Assembly: GCF_010078385.1 (NCBI RefSeq)
Contig: NZ_SIJC01000006.1
Coordinates: forward strand, 1-64,000
Direction of reading: 5' to 3'
Length of the DNA: 64,000 nt
DNA from: Chengkuizengella sediminis
GTDB taxonomy: Bacteria; Bacillota; Bacilli; Paenibacillales; KCTC-33759
Position numbers and translations under genes: made by a program. This document shows positions 53,163 through 62,304 of this stretch, piece after piece; position 1 is the first letter of the stretch; each line of letters starts with the position of its first letter. The notes beneath the pieces are model-generated. The model was not told the origin of the DNA, did not search any database, and was given only the letters and a program-made list of their open reading frames with translations.

Positions 53163-54911
53163 TTATAATTTATCCTTAACCCAAATATTATAAAAATCAG
53201 TCATTCCTTTTAATCCAAAATTGTTCCCTTGGAGAGAGCTTGAGAAAGCATACTGTTTTTTTAAATGAAACAGGAAAAGAATGAGATTTTCTCTGCGAAA
53301 CCATTCTACCATTTCATTCCAGATGTTAAGACGTTCATTTATTGTTTTCCCACTAATAAATCGATCCATAAATATATCCATTTGTTGATTCTCTTGTAAA
53401 GTAAACATTTGGCGATATATGCTGTTATTGCCTAATGGTTCAATTAAATTAATTTCCAAATCATCCTTAAATACAACATCTATCATGATCAAATGAGCCT
53501 GATCTAAATACTGAAGGGTCTTATTATAGTCAAGAGGTCGTAGTTGTATAGATATGCCAATTTGATTACACCGGGACTGAATCCAAAGTGCATTCTCCCT
53601 CCATCGATTAGGATGAACGAACATCGTTAATGTTTCACCAGAATAGTCACTTTCTTTAAGTGCTTCTTGAGCTTCTGAAAGTGTATTGGATGGAAAAATT
53701 TTCTTTTTGCTATGAGCAAGTAAAAAACTGTCCGCAAGTTGAACTTCCTCTAGATTTAACTCTTCAATCATCGTATTTCGATCTAAAGCAAGGCGTATAG
53801 CTCTTCGAAATGCAGGATGTTGTTGTGGACCTAATTTTTTTGTATGAAAAATAATGAATTGTGTAATGTTCATATCCTGCGTAATTGTTTCGTCTTGCCC
53901 CTCTATTGAATCTACATTTTCAGTCATCATCTCATAAAGAAATCTACTTTTTAGTTCCTCTGGAAAACGAAAAATTTCTACTCGATCTAACCAAGCCCGT
54001 TTATTAAAATAATGATCAAAAGCTTCCATGATTAATTTTTCTTTAGAAAATGACTGTACGGAATAAGGTCCAGTTCCAATAATTTGTTGTTTCATATCCA
54101 CATCATATGGAACGATAGAAGCTTTGTTTGAGCATAGAATGTTAGGAAAAAAGGGAAGAGGTCGACTGAAATGAAAAATCACAGTATGATTTCCCGATGA
54201 TTCTATCTTACTCAAGTAGTGACTAAGCCAGAAAAAAACACTTTCAGTAGAATGAAAGAGACGCTGGAAAGTATAAATCACGTCTTCTGCTGTTAACAGC
54301 CTTCCGTTATGAAAGAGAACTCCTTTACGCAGATAAAAAATCCAAGACTTATCGTCTAATGAATCCCAATCAAGAACGAGATGAGGATGAATCTGTTTTT
54401 TGTTGGAATCCATCCGAAGTAATGTATCAAAAATATGACCAACAAAATGGTATTCGTATGCTGTAGAGATTTTCGCTGGATCCAACGAAATGAGATCTCT
54501 ATGAATAGGAATACGTAAGATGTGCTTTATATCTTTATCCCCCTCCGTTTGAAAACCAAACCATTCTTTAAGATACTCCCCTAAGATACTGTGAATTTGT
54601 TTAGGAATGGACAACGAGTTGAGAAATTCCATCCCTACTTTGAAATCTTGTACTAATTTTCCCGATGCATACCTCTTGATCCCATCCATCAGGGAAAGTT
54701 GGAAATTGATAGTGGATCTGTTACCTCTTCCACGTCCTGAATTCCACTGGATCCAACCTTGTTCTTTTAATTGATTGAGTACCCACCTTGCATTTGGCTG
54801 ACTACAATGGAGGATATCGACAATTTCACTAAGAGTAGTTTCAATATCAACACCATTTTTTTGATTTTTATAAGCTGCTCGTAAGATAAGATAATGTTCG
54901 ATTAGCTTCAT
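53163..54911 (-). CDS. SgrR-like regulator: winged helix fused to a solute-binding domain
   Basis: 582 residues. The N-terminal SgrR_N helix-turn-helix (~1-110; CSQPNARWVLNQLKEQGWIQ) is followed by a family-5 extracellular-solute-binding-like domain (~130-580; SLDPAKISTAYEYHFVGHIF, WIFYLRKGVLFHNGR, GTGPYSV). No signal peptide, so a cytoplasmic ligand sensor as in SgrR. E. coli SgrR responds to sugar-phosphate stress; in Bacillales such proteins usually sit beside efflux or peptide-transport genes, none of which is present here. Confidence 0.85.
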   Translation of the reverse strand: MKLIEHYLILRAAYKNQKNGVDIETTLSEIVDILHCSQPNARWVLNQLKEQGWIQWNSGRGRGNRSTINFQLSLMDGIKRYASGKLVQDFKVGMEFLNSLSIPKQIHSILGEYLKEWFGFQTEGDKDIKHILRIPIHRDLISLDPAKISTAYEYHFVGHIFDTLLRMDSNKKQIHPHLVLDWDSLDDKSWIFYLRKGVLFHNGRLLTAEDVIYTFQRLFHSTESVFFWLSHYLSKIESSGNHTVIFHFSRPLPFFPNILCSNKASIVPYDVDMKQQIIGTGPYSVQSFSKEKLIMEAFDHYFNKRAWLDRVEIFRFPEELKSRFLYEMMTENVDSIEGQDETITQDMNITQFIIFHTKKLGPQQHPAFRRAIRLALDRNTMIEELNLEEVQLADSFLLAHSKKKIFPSNTLSEAQEALKESDYSGETLTMFVHPNRWRENALWIQSRCNQIGISIQLRPLDYNKTLQYLDQAHLIMIDVVFKDDLEINLIEPLGNNSIYRQMFTLQENQQMDIFMDRFISGKTINERLNIWNEMVEWFRRENLILFLFHLKKQYAFSSSLQGNNFGLKGMTDFYNIWVKDKL

Positions 54912-55261
54912 TTCTGCTCCCCCTAGTAGTAAAGAGATAAAGAATACTATTTCATAAAAGTGATTAAAATCATGTGAATTCTCATCATTTTTAATTATGG
55001 TGGTTATTTATACAATAATATCAGTCATCGATCAAACTATAAATACAAAACAACAAGTTATTAATTCAGCAAGAAGGGAAAAGAATTACAAGGAGCAAAG
55101 ATAAGCTAGAAATGGAGGTGAAAAACTTGAAATAGGAAACGCATAACTAAGTACATACATATCAGTTATGCCAATGAATAAAAGTTATTTAAACTACTTT
55201 TTTTCTATTTTATCAAAACTACTTATTTTTGTTTTAAATCTAAATTAGGAGATGAGAATTC
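54912..55261. other. Intergenic region with an abortive start
   Basis: No gene. GGAGGTGAAAAAC followed by TTG-AAA-TAG (about 55113-55134) is a good ribosome site leading to an immediate stop, possibly the relic of a small gene. Confidence 0.35.
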
Positions 55262-56089
55262 ATGAAAAAAATTTTATCAATCATGTTTGCATTAATACTA
55301 CTATTTACTTCTTTAAATCCTGGTTATGCTAAAGCACCTCCACCTGGTGACGGTGATCCCGACGATTGGTTTGAAGATCCTTATTGGAAGGATATTCCTT
55401 CTTATTCATTAGATGATCGTATTCAATCATCCGATTCTTCATGTCCAGTTGGACCAACCATAAGAGAATTTCGAGATGACATTTTATCTCAGGGTAAATT
55501 TAATTTTACAAAAATAGAAATGGACTGTTATTATGAAGATCTATTGAAAAGGAAATTGATTAAACCTGATCCGTACTTTTGGAAAGATCCAGTTGTCTTG
55601 TCCAAAAGGATTACAGAGTACAATTCCAAATCTACAACGAATAATCAATTTCTCTTCTCTGCAGCGCTGGGCCAAACTATAAGTAAAACAGTAACAATAA
55701 CCAACTCAGGTAGCACTACTGTGAAGGCTGATTTCAATATTGGTGCTGAATTGTTTAAGCTTTTAAATTTATCGTTAGGTGGTAGTGTTACAGAAACGGG
55801 ATCATGGTCTATAACAAATACGAAGACTGTTACGTTTCAAGGGCCTGATTCCCCAAATTCAAGAAGAGATTACTATAATGGCACAGGATATGATACCTAT
55901 GAATTTACAGTAGATCATTATTATGGTTATGAAACTTATTTTAAAAATGCTAATGATGAACGTGGTTACATTCTAGTTAAAGGTGTTGCACCTTCTTACA
56001 TGTATGTACCTAAACAAGTTATTTATGCAGTGGATGTTGGACCAGAAAATGCTCGCTCTAGCAAGATGATTATTCAAGAATATAGATAA
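55262..56089 (+). CDS. Secreted protein, possible beta-pore-forming (aerolysin/MTX2-like) fold
   Basis: 275 residues, TTAGGAGATG ribosome site. Signal peptide (MKKILSIMFALILLFTSLNP, cleavage near GYA-KA, 23) and a Pro/Asp-rich mature start. The centre (~125-200; LGQTISKTVTITNSGSTTVK, then LSLGGSVTETGSWSITNTKT) has the alternating Ser/Thr-rich strands flanking an amphipathic stretch that are typical of ETX/MTX2-type toxins. Two cysteines (C61, C89) could form a disulfide. Toxin assignment is tentative; it may be another beta-sandwich secreted protein. Confidence 0.55.
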   Translation: MKKILSIMFALILLFTSLNPGYAKAPPPGDGDPDDWFEDPYWKDIPSYSLDDRIQSSDSSCPVGPTIREFRDDILSQGKFNFTKIEMDCYYEDLLKRKLIKPDPYFWKDPVVLSKRITEYNSKSTTNNQFLFSAALGQTISKTVTITNSGSTTVKADFNIGAELFKLLNLSLGGSVTETGSWSITNTKTVTFQGPDSPNSRRDYYNGTGYDTYEFTVDHYYGYETYFKNANDERGYILVKGVAPSYMYVPKQVIYAVDVGPENARSSKMIIQEYR

Positions 56090-56187
56090 TATTATTCTCT
56101 CAGTAAGTATCTTGAACGTCTATTGACACAAAATTACCATCAATCATCTTTCCTACGACCAAACCCATATTCTTTGGCAAATAAAAA

Positions 56188-56223
56188 GAATCCATTTTGA
56201 AAAAAATTGATCAAAATGGATTC
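56188..56223. terminator. Hairpin after the secreted protein gene
   Basis: Perfect 13-bp stem GAATCCATTTTGA/TCAAAATGGATTC. Confidence 0.65.
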
Positions 56224-56279
56224 TAGATTTGAGATTGACTACTTGATTTTTATAAAAAAGTTTGATCATTATATTATCT

Positions 56280-56323
56280 ATCTTCTCCAACAATTGCGCT
56301 CAATTGTCGAGAAGATTTTTTTA
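56280..56323 (+). terminator. Rho-independent terminator
   Basis: ATCTTCTC/GAGAAGAT with inner ACAATTG/CAATTGT, then seven T. Together with the previous hairpin it fills 56090-56401, which has no gene. Confidence 0.8.
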
Positions 56324-56401
56324 ATCTTTTTGTGTTAAAGGCTCCTCAAAGAAAAAGGAAAGTTATACCAAATTAGAAGTACGGAAGATGGAAGTATCAC
56401 A

Positions 56402-56578
56402 TTATTCTTTAACTCGAAAAATCCTTTTGAAAAAATTAAAAAGATTCCCAAATTTTTTAAAAGATTCTCGATAGAAATCACTTAGATATTTGTTAACTAG
56501 AACCCGAAATAAACTAAAAAATAATGAGATTATTAGTATATATATTACGAAAAGAAACCCTAGTTTTATTATTTCCAT
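56402..56578 (-). CDS. Small single-span membrane protein
   Basis: 58 residues from ATG 56578 (or 63 from GTG 56593); AAGAGGTG lies upstream of both. One N-terminal membrane helix (LGFLFVIYILIISLFFSLFR) and a basic, aromatic cytoplasmic tail (FGNLFNFFKRIFRVKE). No family recognised. Small basic membrane peptides of this kind include toxins and regulators; no antitoxin RNA was identified. Confidence 0.5.
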   Translation of the reverse strand: MEIIKLGFLFVIYILIISLFFSLFRVLVNKYLSDFYRESFKKFGNLFNFFKRIFRVKE

Positions 56579-56656
56579 AACTGCGTAAAACACCTCTTTT
56601 CAAATAAATCGTAGACATCCTTGCTTGTTGCTCTTTAGTCAAGAAGGGGCTATTCA

Positions 56657-56776
56657 ATGCTTAAAAAAATCACTATTTTATTTACCGTTTTATGTATGTA
56701 TTTTACAATAATTCTATCAGTAAATACTTCTGAAGAAAAGAAAGAAGCATTATCTATTGACACGATAATAACCTAA
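56657..56776 (+). CDS. Short secreted peptide, possibly truncated
   Basis: 39 residues: AAGGGG ribosome site, export signal (MLKKITILFTVLCMYFTIIL, S) and a short charged tail ending SIDTIIT. The frame continues beyond the TAA as DNVDEVHT and LKRYITMVNNDIK with only one further stop, so the gene may be a nonsense-truncated version of a longer exported peptide. It resembles Phr-type pre-peptides in size and layout. Confidence 0.45.
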   Translation: MLKKITILFTVLCMYFTIILSVNTSEEKKEALSIDTIIT

Positions 56777-56977
56777 GATAATGTTGATGAAGTCCATACC
56801 TAGTTAAAGCGATATATAACTATGGTAAATAACGATATAAAGTGATTTTTAACGGGAGAACCTTCATTATTTCTTAACACATATTTACAAACATACGTTC
56901 TGAAATGTATAATTAAAATATGGTGAGCTATTTCATTATAAAAATGAAAATAATATATTTAAGGAGCTGATTTTTTT

Positions 56978-57413
56978 ATGAGAATGCAACTATCCCCCTT
57001 ATTTGATGATGAATGGAAATGGAAAAGAAGTCATTCAATTTTATGAAAAAGCATTAAATGCTGAAATTATTTCCAACAAAATTTTGGGAGAGAGGTGTGA
57101 AAACTCCGATTATCCTATACCAGCAGAAGCTAAGGATTCTGTTGGATTCGCTTTGCTTAAACTTGGAGATTCAAACCTTATGCTTTCTGATTCACATCCA
57201 GGTCAACCCCATCAAGTTGGAAATCAAGTTACAATCTGTATTAGGACTGAAAACAATGAAAAGACTAAACAAGTTTTTGAAGCATTGCAGGATAACGGGC
57301 AAGTCATTATGCCACTGCAAAAAACTCCTATTAGCCCTTTTTATGGTATTGTAACAGATAAATTTGGCGTGATGTTCCAAATCTACACTGATATTCAAAA
57401 CAAAATAGAATAA
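56978..57413 (+). pseudogene. VOC/PhnB-like protein gene with a one-base frameshift
   Basis: AAGGAG and ATG 56978 give MRMQLSP, the usual start of PhnB-like VOC proteins, but after a run of five C (56994-56998) the frame is wrong. Removing one C joins it to the open frame continuing MMNGNGKEVIQFYEKALNAE to the stop (136 codons after the slip). The glyoxalase/bleomycin-resistance fold is complete downstream (FALLKLGDSNLMLSDSH; PFYGIVTDKFGVMFQIY). Sequencing error, true pseudogene or phase variation cannot be told apart. Confidence 0.8.
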
Positions 57414-57509
57414 AGAATGTATTAAGATAAAATATCATTTTAAACAAAAAATAGGTATGGATTTGTCTTATCCAATTATTATCAACAGGTCTTTTTTAAT
57501 CATATAAAA

Positions 57510-57549
57510 ATAGACCGTACTTTTTTATTAAAGTACTCGGTCTATCTTT
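57510..57549 (+). terminator. Terminator of the VOC gene
   Basis: TAGACCG (57511-57517)/CGGTCTA (57538-57544) with an inner TACTTT/AAAGTA helix. Confidence 0.7.
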
Positions 57550-57785
57550 AGAAAAATTTGTATTGTCGTTTTACGTGACGAAGGAAACTTTGCCTGTATA
57601 CTTATAATCTATTCATTGATTAATATATTTATAACTTAACATGGAATAAATTAGGATAATTTCCATTAATACATTGATTGGTATAGAACTTCAATAAAAT
57701 AGATATTGATATAGTTAGAGAAGGTTGATGATATTTGATAATTTATTAAATTTAGCAGATTAAAAATTGTCTGTGTTTATATAAA

Positions 57786-57818
57786 AAGACCTATGCACTA
57801 ATTCAGCACATAGATCTT
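57786..57818 (-). terminator. Terminator of ppaC
   Basis: Ten-bp stem with one G-U, downstream of the minus-strand ppaC. Confidence 0.7.
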
Positions 57819-57844
57819 CTTATTAATAATTCGTATTTACCTTA

Positions 57845-58771
57845 TTAAGCTAATGCTTCAGTAAGATTAGGAACAACCTGTTTCTTACGTGAAACAACAC
57901 CTTCAAGGACAGCAGTGTTATTGTTTAAAGTAACGTTAAATGCTTTTTCAACCGAACTTGCTTTTTTACCCAGTGCTAATGCAGTGGAATTGTTTGTTAA
58001 GATGTCTGTTACAGCAAAAACAAACAAGTCTAATTCTTTTTCAGCAATAACTTGTGTAATGGCATCTTCTAATTCCTGCTGACGATTGAGAACGTCTGCT
58101 GTATCTACTGTGTTCACTTGAGCAATTTCAACCTTATAATCTCCCATGCTAAATTCTTTTGCATCAAGGGTGATCATTTCATTAATGCTTTTACCACTTA
58201 GATCTGCTCCAGCTTTTAACATATTTAAACCATATTCCTCTGCATTCACGCCTGCGATTTCAGCTAACTCACGAGCAGCAGCTACATCTTGGTCTGTACA
58301 TGTTGGAGATTTAAATAATAAGGAGTCAGAGATGATGGCTGATAACATTAATCCAGCAATTTCCTTCTTGATCGTAATTCCATGTTCTTTATATAGTTTA
58401 TTTAAAATTGTTGCAGTACATCCTACAGGTTCAGCTCTGTAATATAAAGGATCACTTGTTTCAAAGTTTGAAATACGATGATGATCAATGACTTCTAATA
58501 TACGAACTTCTCTGATATCCTCTACACTTTGTTGAAATTCATTATGGTCAACCAAAATGACATTTTTCACTTCATTTGCTACTGTATTCACTAAACGTGG
58601 TGCTGCAACCTTAAACTGATCTAAAGCGAATTGAGTTTCCCCACTTACTTCACCTAAACGAACTGCCTCAGCATCCATTCCTATTTCTTTTTTTAAATCA
58701 GCATAAGCTATTGCAGAACAGATTGTATCTGTATCTGGATTTTTGTGTCCGAAAATAAGTACTTTTTCCAT
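57845..58771 (-). CDS. ppaC: Manganese-dependent inorganic pyrophosphatase
   Basis: 308 residues, full length for family II PPase. N-terminal DHH domain: [16 protein letters not shown] (metal ligands His, Asp, Asp), VDHNE and the DHH signature [16 protein letters not shown]-terminal DHHA2 domain ending in the SRKKQ substrate-binding basic loop ([10 protein letters not shown]). No CBS insert. Hydrolyses pyrophosphate in the cytoplasm. GAAGGAGAAT ribosome site. Confidence 0.96.
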   Translation of the reverse strand: MEKVLIFGHKNPDTDTICSAIAYADLKKEIGMDAEAVRLGEVSGETQFALDQFKVAAPRLVNTVANEVKNVILVDHNEFQQSVEDIREVRILEVIDHHRISNFETSDPLYYRAEPVGCTATILNKLYKEHGITIKKEIAGLMLSAIISDSLLFKSPTCTDQDVAAARELAEIAGVNAEEYGLNMLKAGADLSGKSINEMITLDAKEFSMGDYKVEIAQVNTVDTADVLNRQQELEDAITQVIAEKELDLFVFAVTDILTNNSTALALGKKASSVEKAFNVTLNNNTAVLEGVVSRKKQVVPNLTEALA

Positions 58772-59680
58772 TTTAATTCTCCTTCATTTGATCATTGTAG
58801 AAACACTTATTCCTAAGTTATCCTCACTAAGAATATATTTTATCATAAATCCTGAGTAAAACAGTAGGTTTTACTAAAAAATGTTTTAAGAACAAGATGA
58901 CAATTAACAAATCTGTAAAAATAATGCTTATGAAGTTTGTTATTAATGGTATTAGTTTAGAAATGAAAAGAGGACTTTTTCATCCTCTTTTCACCGCACT
59001 TCCCCAAGTGCAATTTGCCCATAAACATATTTACCAAAAGGTAAATAAATTAGTTTTGCCGCACATCCTCTAAAGGAGAAGATAATGTGGACAACTCTAT
59101 AATAATATATGGAAAAAATAAAATCAAAACATAAAAAACTTATAGAAAAATGTGAAGAACTGAAAAAAGGTGAATAAAATCCTATTTACATAGTCATTCA
59201 TTATTCCTATTCATTGTATTTATTTGTAAATTTTGCGATTTTATACTTGATTTTTAGAATATTATGTAATAAAGGGTGGAATAAAAACAATAAAAGGCAA
59301 TAAAATTGTAGATTTAAGACGAAAAAATGACTTTGTCATAAATTTTGTTAATTTAGTAGATTTGACCGAGTAAGTGAAGAAGTTCCTGATAGAGTCTAAT
59401 TCGATCTTCCAGAAACTGGCGTATTTCTCGAGAGACGTGTTTCTTTATGATAAGGACTATATTGTTTAAAAAGAATAAGAAAGATATAAGAAAAGTAGAT
59501 GTGAATGTTATTAAAAGCTAAGGAACTTCTTCATATTACTAAATAGCCAGGATTGCTATTAAAGGAATAGAGATTGTTCACTTTCTATAATCCTGAATTA
59601 TCTCCATTAATGACTATCCAGAAGATATTGTAGTAAAAATTTTCTTAGTTAAACTAACACACCAATTAAACCAGAAGAAA
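58772..59680. other. 909-bp non-coding stretch with hairpin array and degraded coding
   Basis: Three hairpins in a row lie at 58965-59047 (own entry). About 59340-59545 contains broken coding-like sequence: fragments reading DLPETGVFLERRV and, in a neighbouring frame, VFLYDKDYIV, then LKAKELLHITK, each ended by stops. An origin in a degraded gene is likely but cannot be assigned. AAAGGAGAAG at ~59072 precedes a five-codon frame only. Confidence 0.45.
58965..59047 (+). ncRNA. Candidate structured RNA: three consecutive hairpins
   Basis: GAAAAGAGGA/TCCTCTTTTC (58965-58992), GCACTT-CCCC-AAGTGC (58996-59011) and TATTTACC-AAAA-GGTAAATA (59028-59047), all perfect stems, followed ~25 bases later by AAAGGAGAAG. 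Orientation uncertain because stems are symmetric. No known riboswitch consensus recognised. Confidence 0.35.
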
Positions 59681-60151
59681 TTAATTTTGTACTTGGATTT
59701 GAGTTAAATTCTCTACAAATTTTGGCATAGCGTTATTAATATAGTCAACCATATTCTTAATTTCTTCTAAATATCTTCTATCTTCATCTGGCGGTGGAAC
59801 AACTAATGATATTTCTTTGTTTTTGTAGATTTCATTAAATAAATATATTTTTTTGCCGTATTCTTGAAAAATATAATCTTTGTGTTCTTTTCCCATTCCA
59901 ACGATTACGGAGAATTCATCAAAAAATTCTTTCTTAAATTGTGTTCTTTTAAAATTTGATGTATCAATACTAAGTTGATGCATTCTATCAAAATGGATGC
60001 TTGAGAATTTATTTAAATCGCTATTAGATTTAAATCCTGCTGACTGTACCTCTATGTGCGATATATTGTTTTTCTTTAAATAATTAATTAAACAAAACTC
60101 TGCTGTAACACTTCTTGTGTAATTATCAGTACATAAAAATAATATTTTCAT
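59681..60151 (-). CDS. Divergent low-molecular-weight phosphatase-like protein
   Basis: 156 residues. N-terminal P-loop C7-TDNYT-R13-S matches CX5R-S of LMW tyrosine phosphatases and arsenate reductases. The usual DP general-acid loop is replaced by PPPDED near residue 122. The middle retains SAGF and the DRMHQLSID / IVGMGKEH order. It lacks extra ArsC cysteines, so arsenate reduction is unlikely. It may be a phosphatase for a modified residue or nucleotide. It is next to a broken kinase gene, and the pair could once have been a kinase/phosphatase module. GGAGAGC ribosome site. Confidence 0.7.
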   Translation of the reverse strand: MKILFLCTDNYTRSVTAEFCLINYLKKNNISHIEVQSAGFKSNSDLNKFSSIHFDRMHQLSIDTSNFKRTQFKKEFFDEFSVIVGMGKEHKDYIFQEYGKKIYLFNEIYKNKEISLVVPPPDEDRRYLEEIKNMVDYINNAMPKFVENLTQIQVQN

Positions 60152-60547
60152 AATAAGCTCTCCTTTTAAAGTTCACATGTGTTCGAACTCTTAGTTACTT
60201 GGAAACACTCTTTTAGCATAAACTACTATAAATCTTTTTATATAATAACAATATTTTAGAAAAAAAGGCTACTTTTATAATATAAATAATGTAATAACTT
60301 GGTTGTGTATATTATCAATCTGTCGCGTTTCTCTAAAAAAGAGAAGAAGCATCTATCTTTATGAATGGGGCCATATCGTGGAATTACTCCTTGTGAAAGT
60401 TAAGATTATTTGAAATAATTGTTACTATACTAAACGGCAGTTATCTGGAGTGAAAATGTAATGAAAAATAGATAGACTGGTTCTTTAAAAAAATATAATT
60501 TTGTATCTTATAGACCAACATGAATCATTGGGAATGGAGTTGCATTA
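60152..60547. other. Intergenic region, no gene
   Basis: AT-rich. GGAGTGAAAATGTAATG near 60450 opens a four-codon frame only. No repeat or hairpin of note. Confidence 0.4.
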
Positions 60548-60861
60548 ATGAATAGACTAGTAATTATGACAGTCGGTAAAACTCATAGTGGAAAAACTAC
60601 ATTTGCAAAAGCTTTAGAAAAAGAAATGCACAACTCAATTGTGATAGACCAATATAACCATGCTGAATTACTCGACACTTATTACCAAACATTATTACCG
60701 AAGCAAGGACCTATTTGATTAAGTATGCTCTCACCCAAACTTTTTTTGATTATGCAGTTAATGAAACTAATTGCCATTTAATGCTTTGTAACTCAAATCG
60801 AAGTCGCAAAGGTCGTTTGAAATGGCTGGAACAATATCACAAAGCATTGAATATCCATTAG
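60548..60861 (+). pseudogene. Frameshifted P-loop ATPase/kinase
   Basis: 56 codons from ATG 60548 with Walker A VGKTHSGKTTFAKALEKE, stopping at TGA 60716. The protein sense continues in another frame from about 60715 (LIKYALTQTFFDYAVNETNC, then SNRSRKGRLKWLEQYHK) to TAG 60859-60861. The order P-loop, DQYNH, later CNSNRSRKGR resembles small AAA/zeta-type nucleoside or polynucleotide kinases. The 3' end of the family is also missing. Confidence 0.7.
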
Positions 60862-61031
60862 ATACAAATAGAAATTATAAAATGAAATCTTACGCAGTTT
60901 TAAAATATAACACTAATTCATCAACAGCTATTTTGAATTGCTAAATTTTTTGGAGAAATAAAATAAAGCTCTATATATGGCAGTATACTGCCTAACTAAT
61001 AAATATAAATAAAATATAGGATTTGGTTTGT

Positions 61032-62039
61032 ATGGATATAATTTCTGAACTTAAAACATGCCCAGTTTGTAAAGATATAAAAATAATAGATGAATTTAGA
61101 AGGTTAAGTTCATCAGGGAAGAACAAAGTTAGAAAAATATGTAATCATTGCAAAATAAAATTTACAGAAGAACAAATAAACAACATGGTCAATCAACCAT
61201 ATGGCGGAAAGTTAGCACCACTACCAAACGGAAATGTTGTAATCACTTATGCATATAAAGAAGGAAGTGAAGAAATTTCATTTGAAATTGCTAAACAAAT
61301 GGTAATAGAATGTGCAGCAACTGTGGTAGATCAAAGTCACATCTTAAAAAAATTTCATCGTTATGGTTTGACAAAACATGTATTAAAAAGAGAAAACTAT
61401 CTCTGTTATAAATGTAACAAAGAGGCTCAATCAATAGAGAGAATAATCCCTTTACAAGATGGAGGGCTAAAATCTCCCCTTAATTCAAGAGCTGTGTGTA
61501 TTGAATGTAAAAGAATCGATCCACAACCACAAAAAAAAGAAAATCATAATTTAGGTTCTATCCTTTATACCTACAATAACAATCACTATGAATATAAATA
61601 TATTAAAAAAGATTTTGTAGAGGAAATCAGTCTAAATCCTTCTTTTACACATATTTTTTGTGATGCTTCTGAACATAAAAATGGAGGTTTATTTGGGATA
61701 GCAATCATTATAGTATCAAATCAATCTGTAACAATAAAAACAGATACATTTCAATTTTTAAAAGGTCATTCTATGTATGCTGAATTAAAAGCAATTAATT
61801 TTGCTATTGATAGTGAGTTTAGCGATTGCAAAATAATATATACTGATATCAATTTTAGACAATGTAATTATTCCATGAAAAATTCAAAGGAGAAAAGATT
61901 GTGTAGATATATTACTAGTAAAATTAATATAAAAAATATCATTGAAATGAATGATGATATAAAAAGAAGTATATATTATAATTTAGCACATAGATATTCA
62001 AGATTAGCTGTAAATAAGGTAAAACTCAAGCTCTCATAA
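61032..62039 (+). CDS. Zinc-finger / HNH-like / RNase H-like fusion protein
   Basis: 335 residues from ATG 61032 (AGGAT ten bases upstream; TTG 61023 is too close). Three parts. (1) A zinc finger C10-PV-C13...C37-NH-C40. (2) An HNH-like module at ~115-165: C125/C128 and C156/C159 with ERIIPLQDGG between; the catalytic His of DHIIP is replaced by Arg. (3) An RNase H-like domain at ~200-335: D211 (IFCDAS), E251 (MYAELKAINF), D272 (IIYTD), and H320 (YNLAHRYSRLA) in place of the last Asp. A nucleic-acid-processing role is likely. Family not recognised. Lies in a decayed accessory region. Confidence 0.65.
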   Translation: MDIISELKTCPVCKDIKIIDEFRRLSSSGKNKVRKICNHCKIKFTEEQINNMVNQPYGGKLAPLPNGNVVITYAYKEGSEEISFEIAKQMVIECAATVVDQSHILKKFHRYGLTKHVLKRENYLCYKCNKEAQSIERIIPLQDGGLKSPLNSRAVCIECKRIDPQPQKKENHNLGSILYTYNNNHYEYKYIKKDFVEEISLNPSFTHIFCDASEHKNGGLFGIAIIIVSNQSVTIKTDTFQFLKGHSMYAELKAINFAIDSEFSDCKIIYTDINFRQCNYSMKNSKEKRLCRYITSKINIKNIIEMNDDIKRSIYYNLAHRYSRLAVNKVKLKLS

Positions 62040-62304
62040 TGGGCTAAACTAATTACTTATGTTTATATTAGAAAGTAGACCGTACACCGTGTAGGCAAAG
62101 GACGGTCTATTTCCATTGTTTATGAAAGTTAAGCAATTAATTGAGTCGTCAAATTACATTCATAATATGGTTAAAGAGGAATGAATGTAATAAACTACCA
62201 GAATTTAATGGAGCTTATCTATAAAATTCAACAAAGTATTTTTTTATAATAGTACCTTGCATTATATAGTAATATGTATTATTATATTTCCAGGAGGTGA
62301 TTGG

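Larger units (their letters stand above)
57414..57844. other. Intergenic region with two terminators
   Basis: No gene. Terminator TAGACCG/CGGTCTA (57511-57544) ends the VOC gene; AAGACCTATG/CATAGATCTT (57786-57818) ends ppaC from the other side. Confidence 0.6.

Noticed and set aside
53163-54911. Oligopeptide ABC transporter binding protein (OppA) that would import the peptide signals
   Set aside because: It has an N-terminal winged helix and no signal or lipobox, so it is an SgrR-like regulator, not an extracellular binding protein.
59681-60151. Arsenate reductase (ArsC)
   Set aside because: It has the CX5R loop but lacks the additional redox cysteines and any ars genes.
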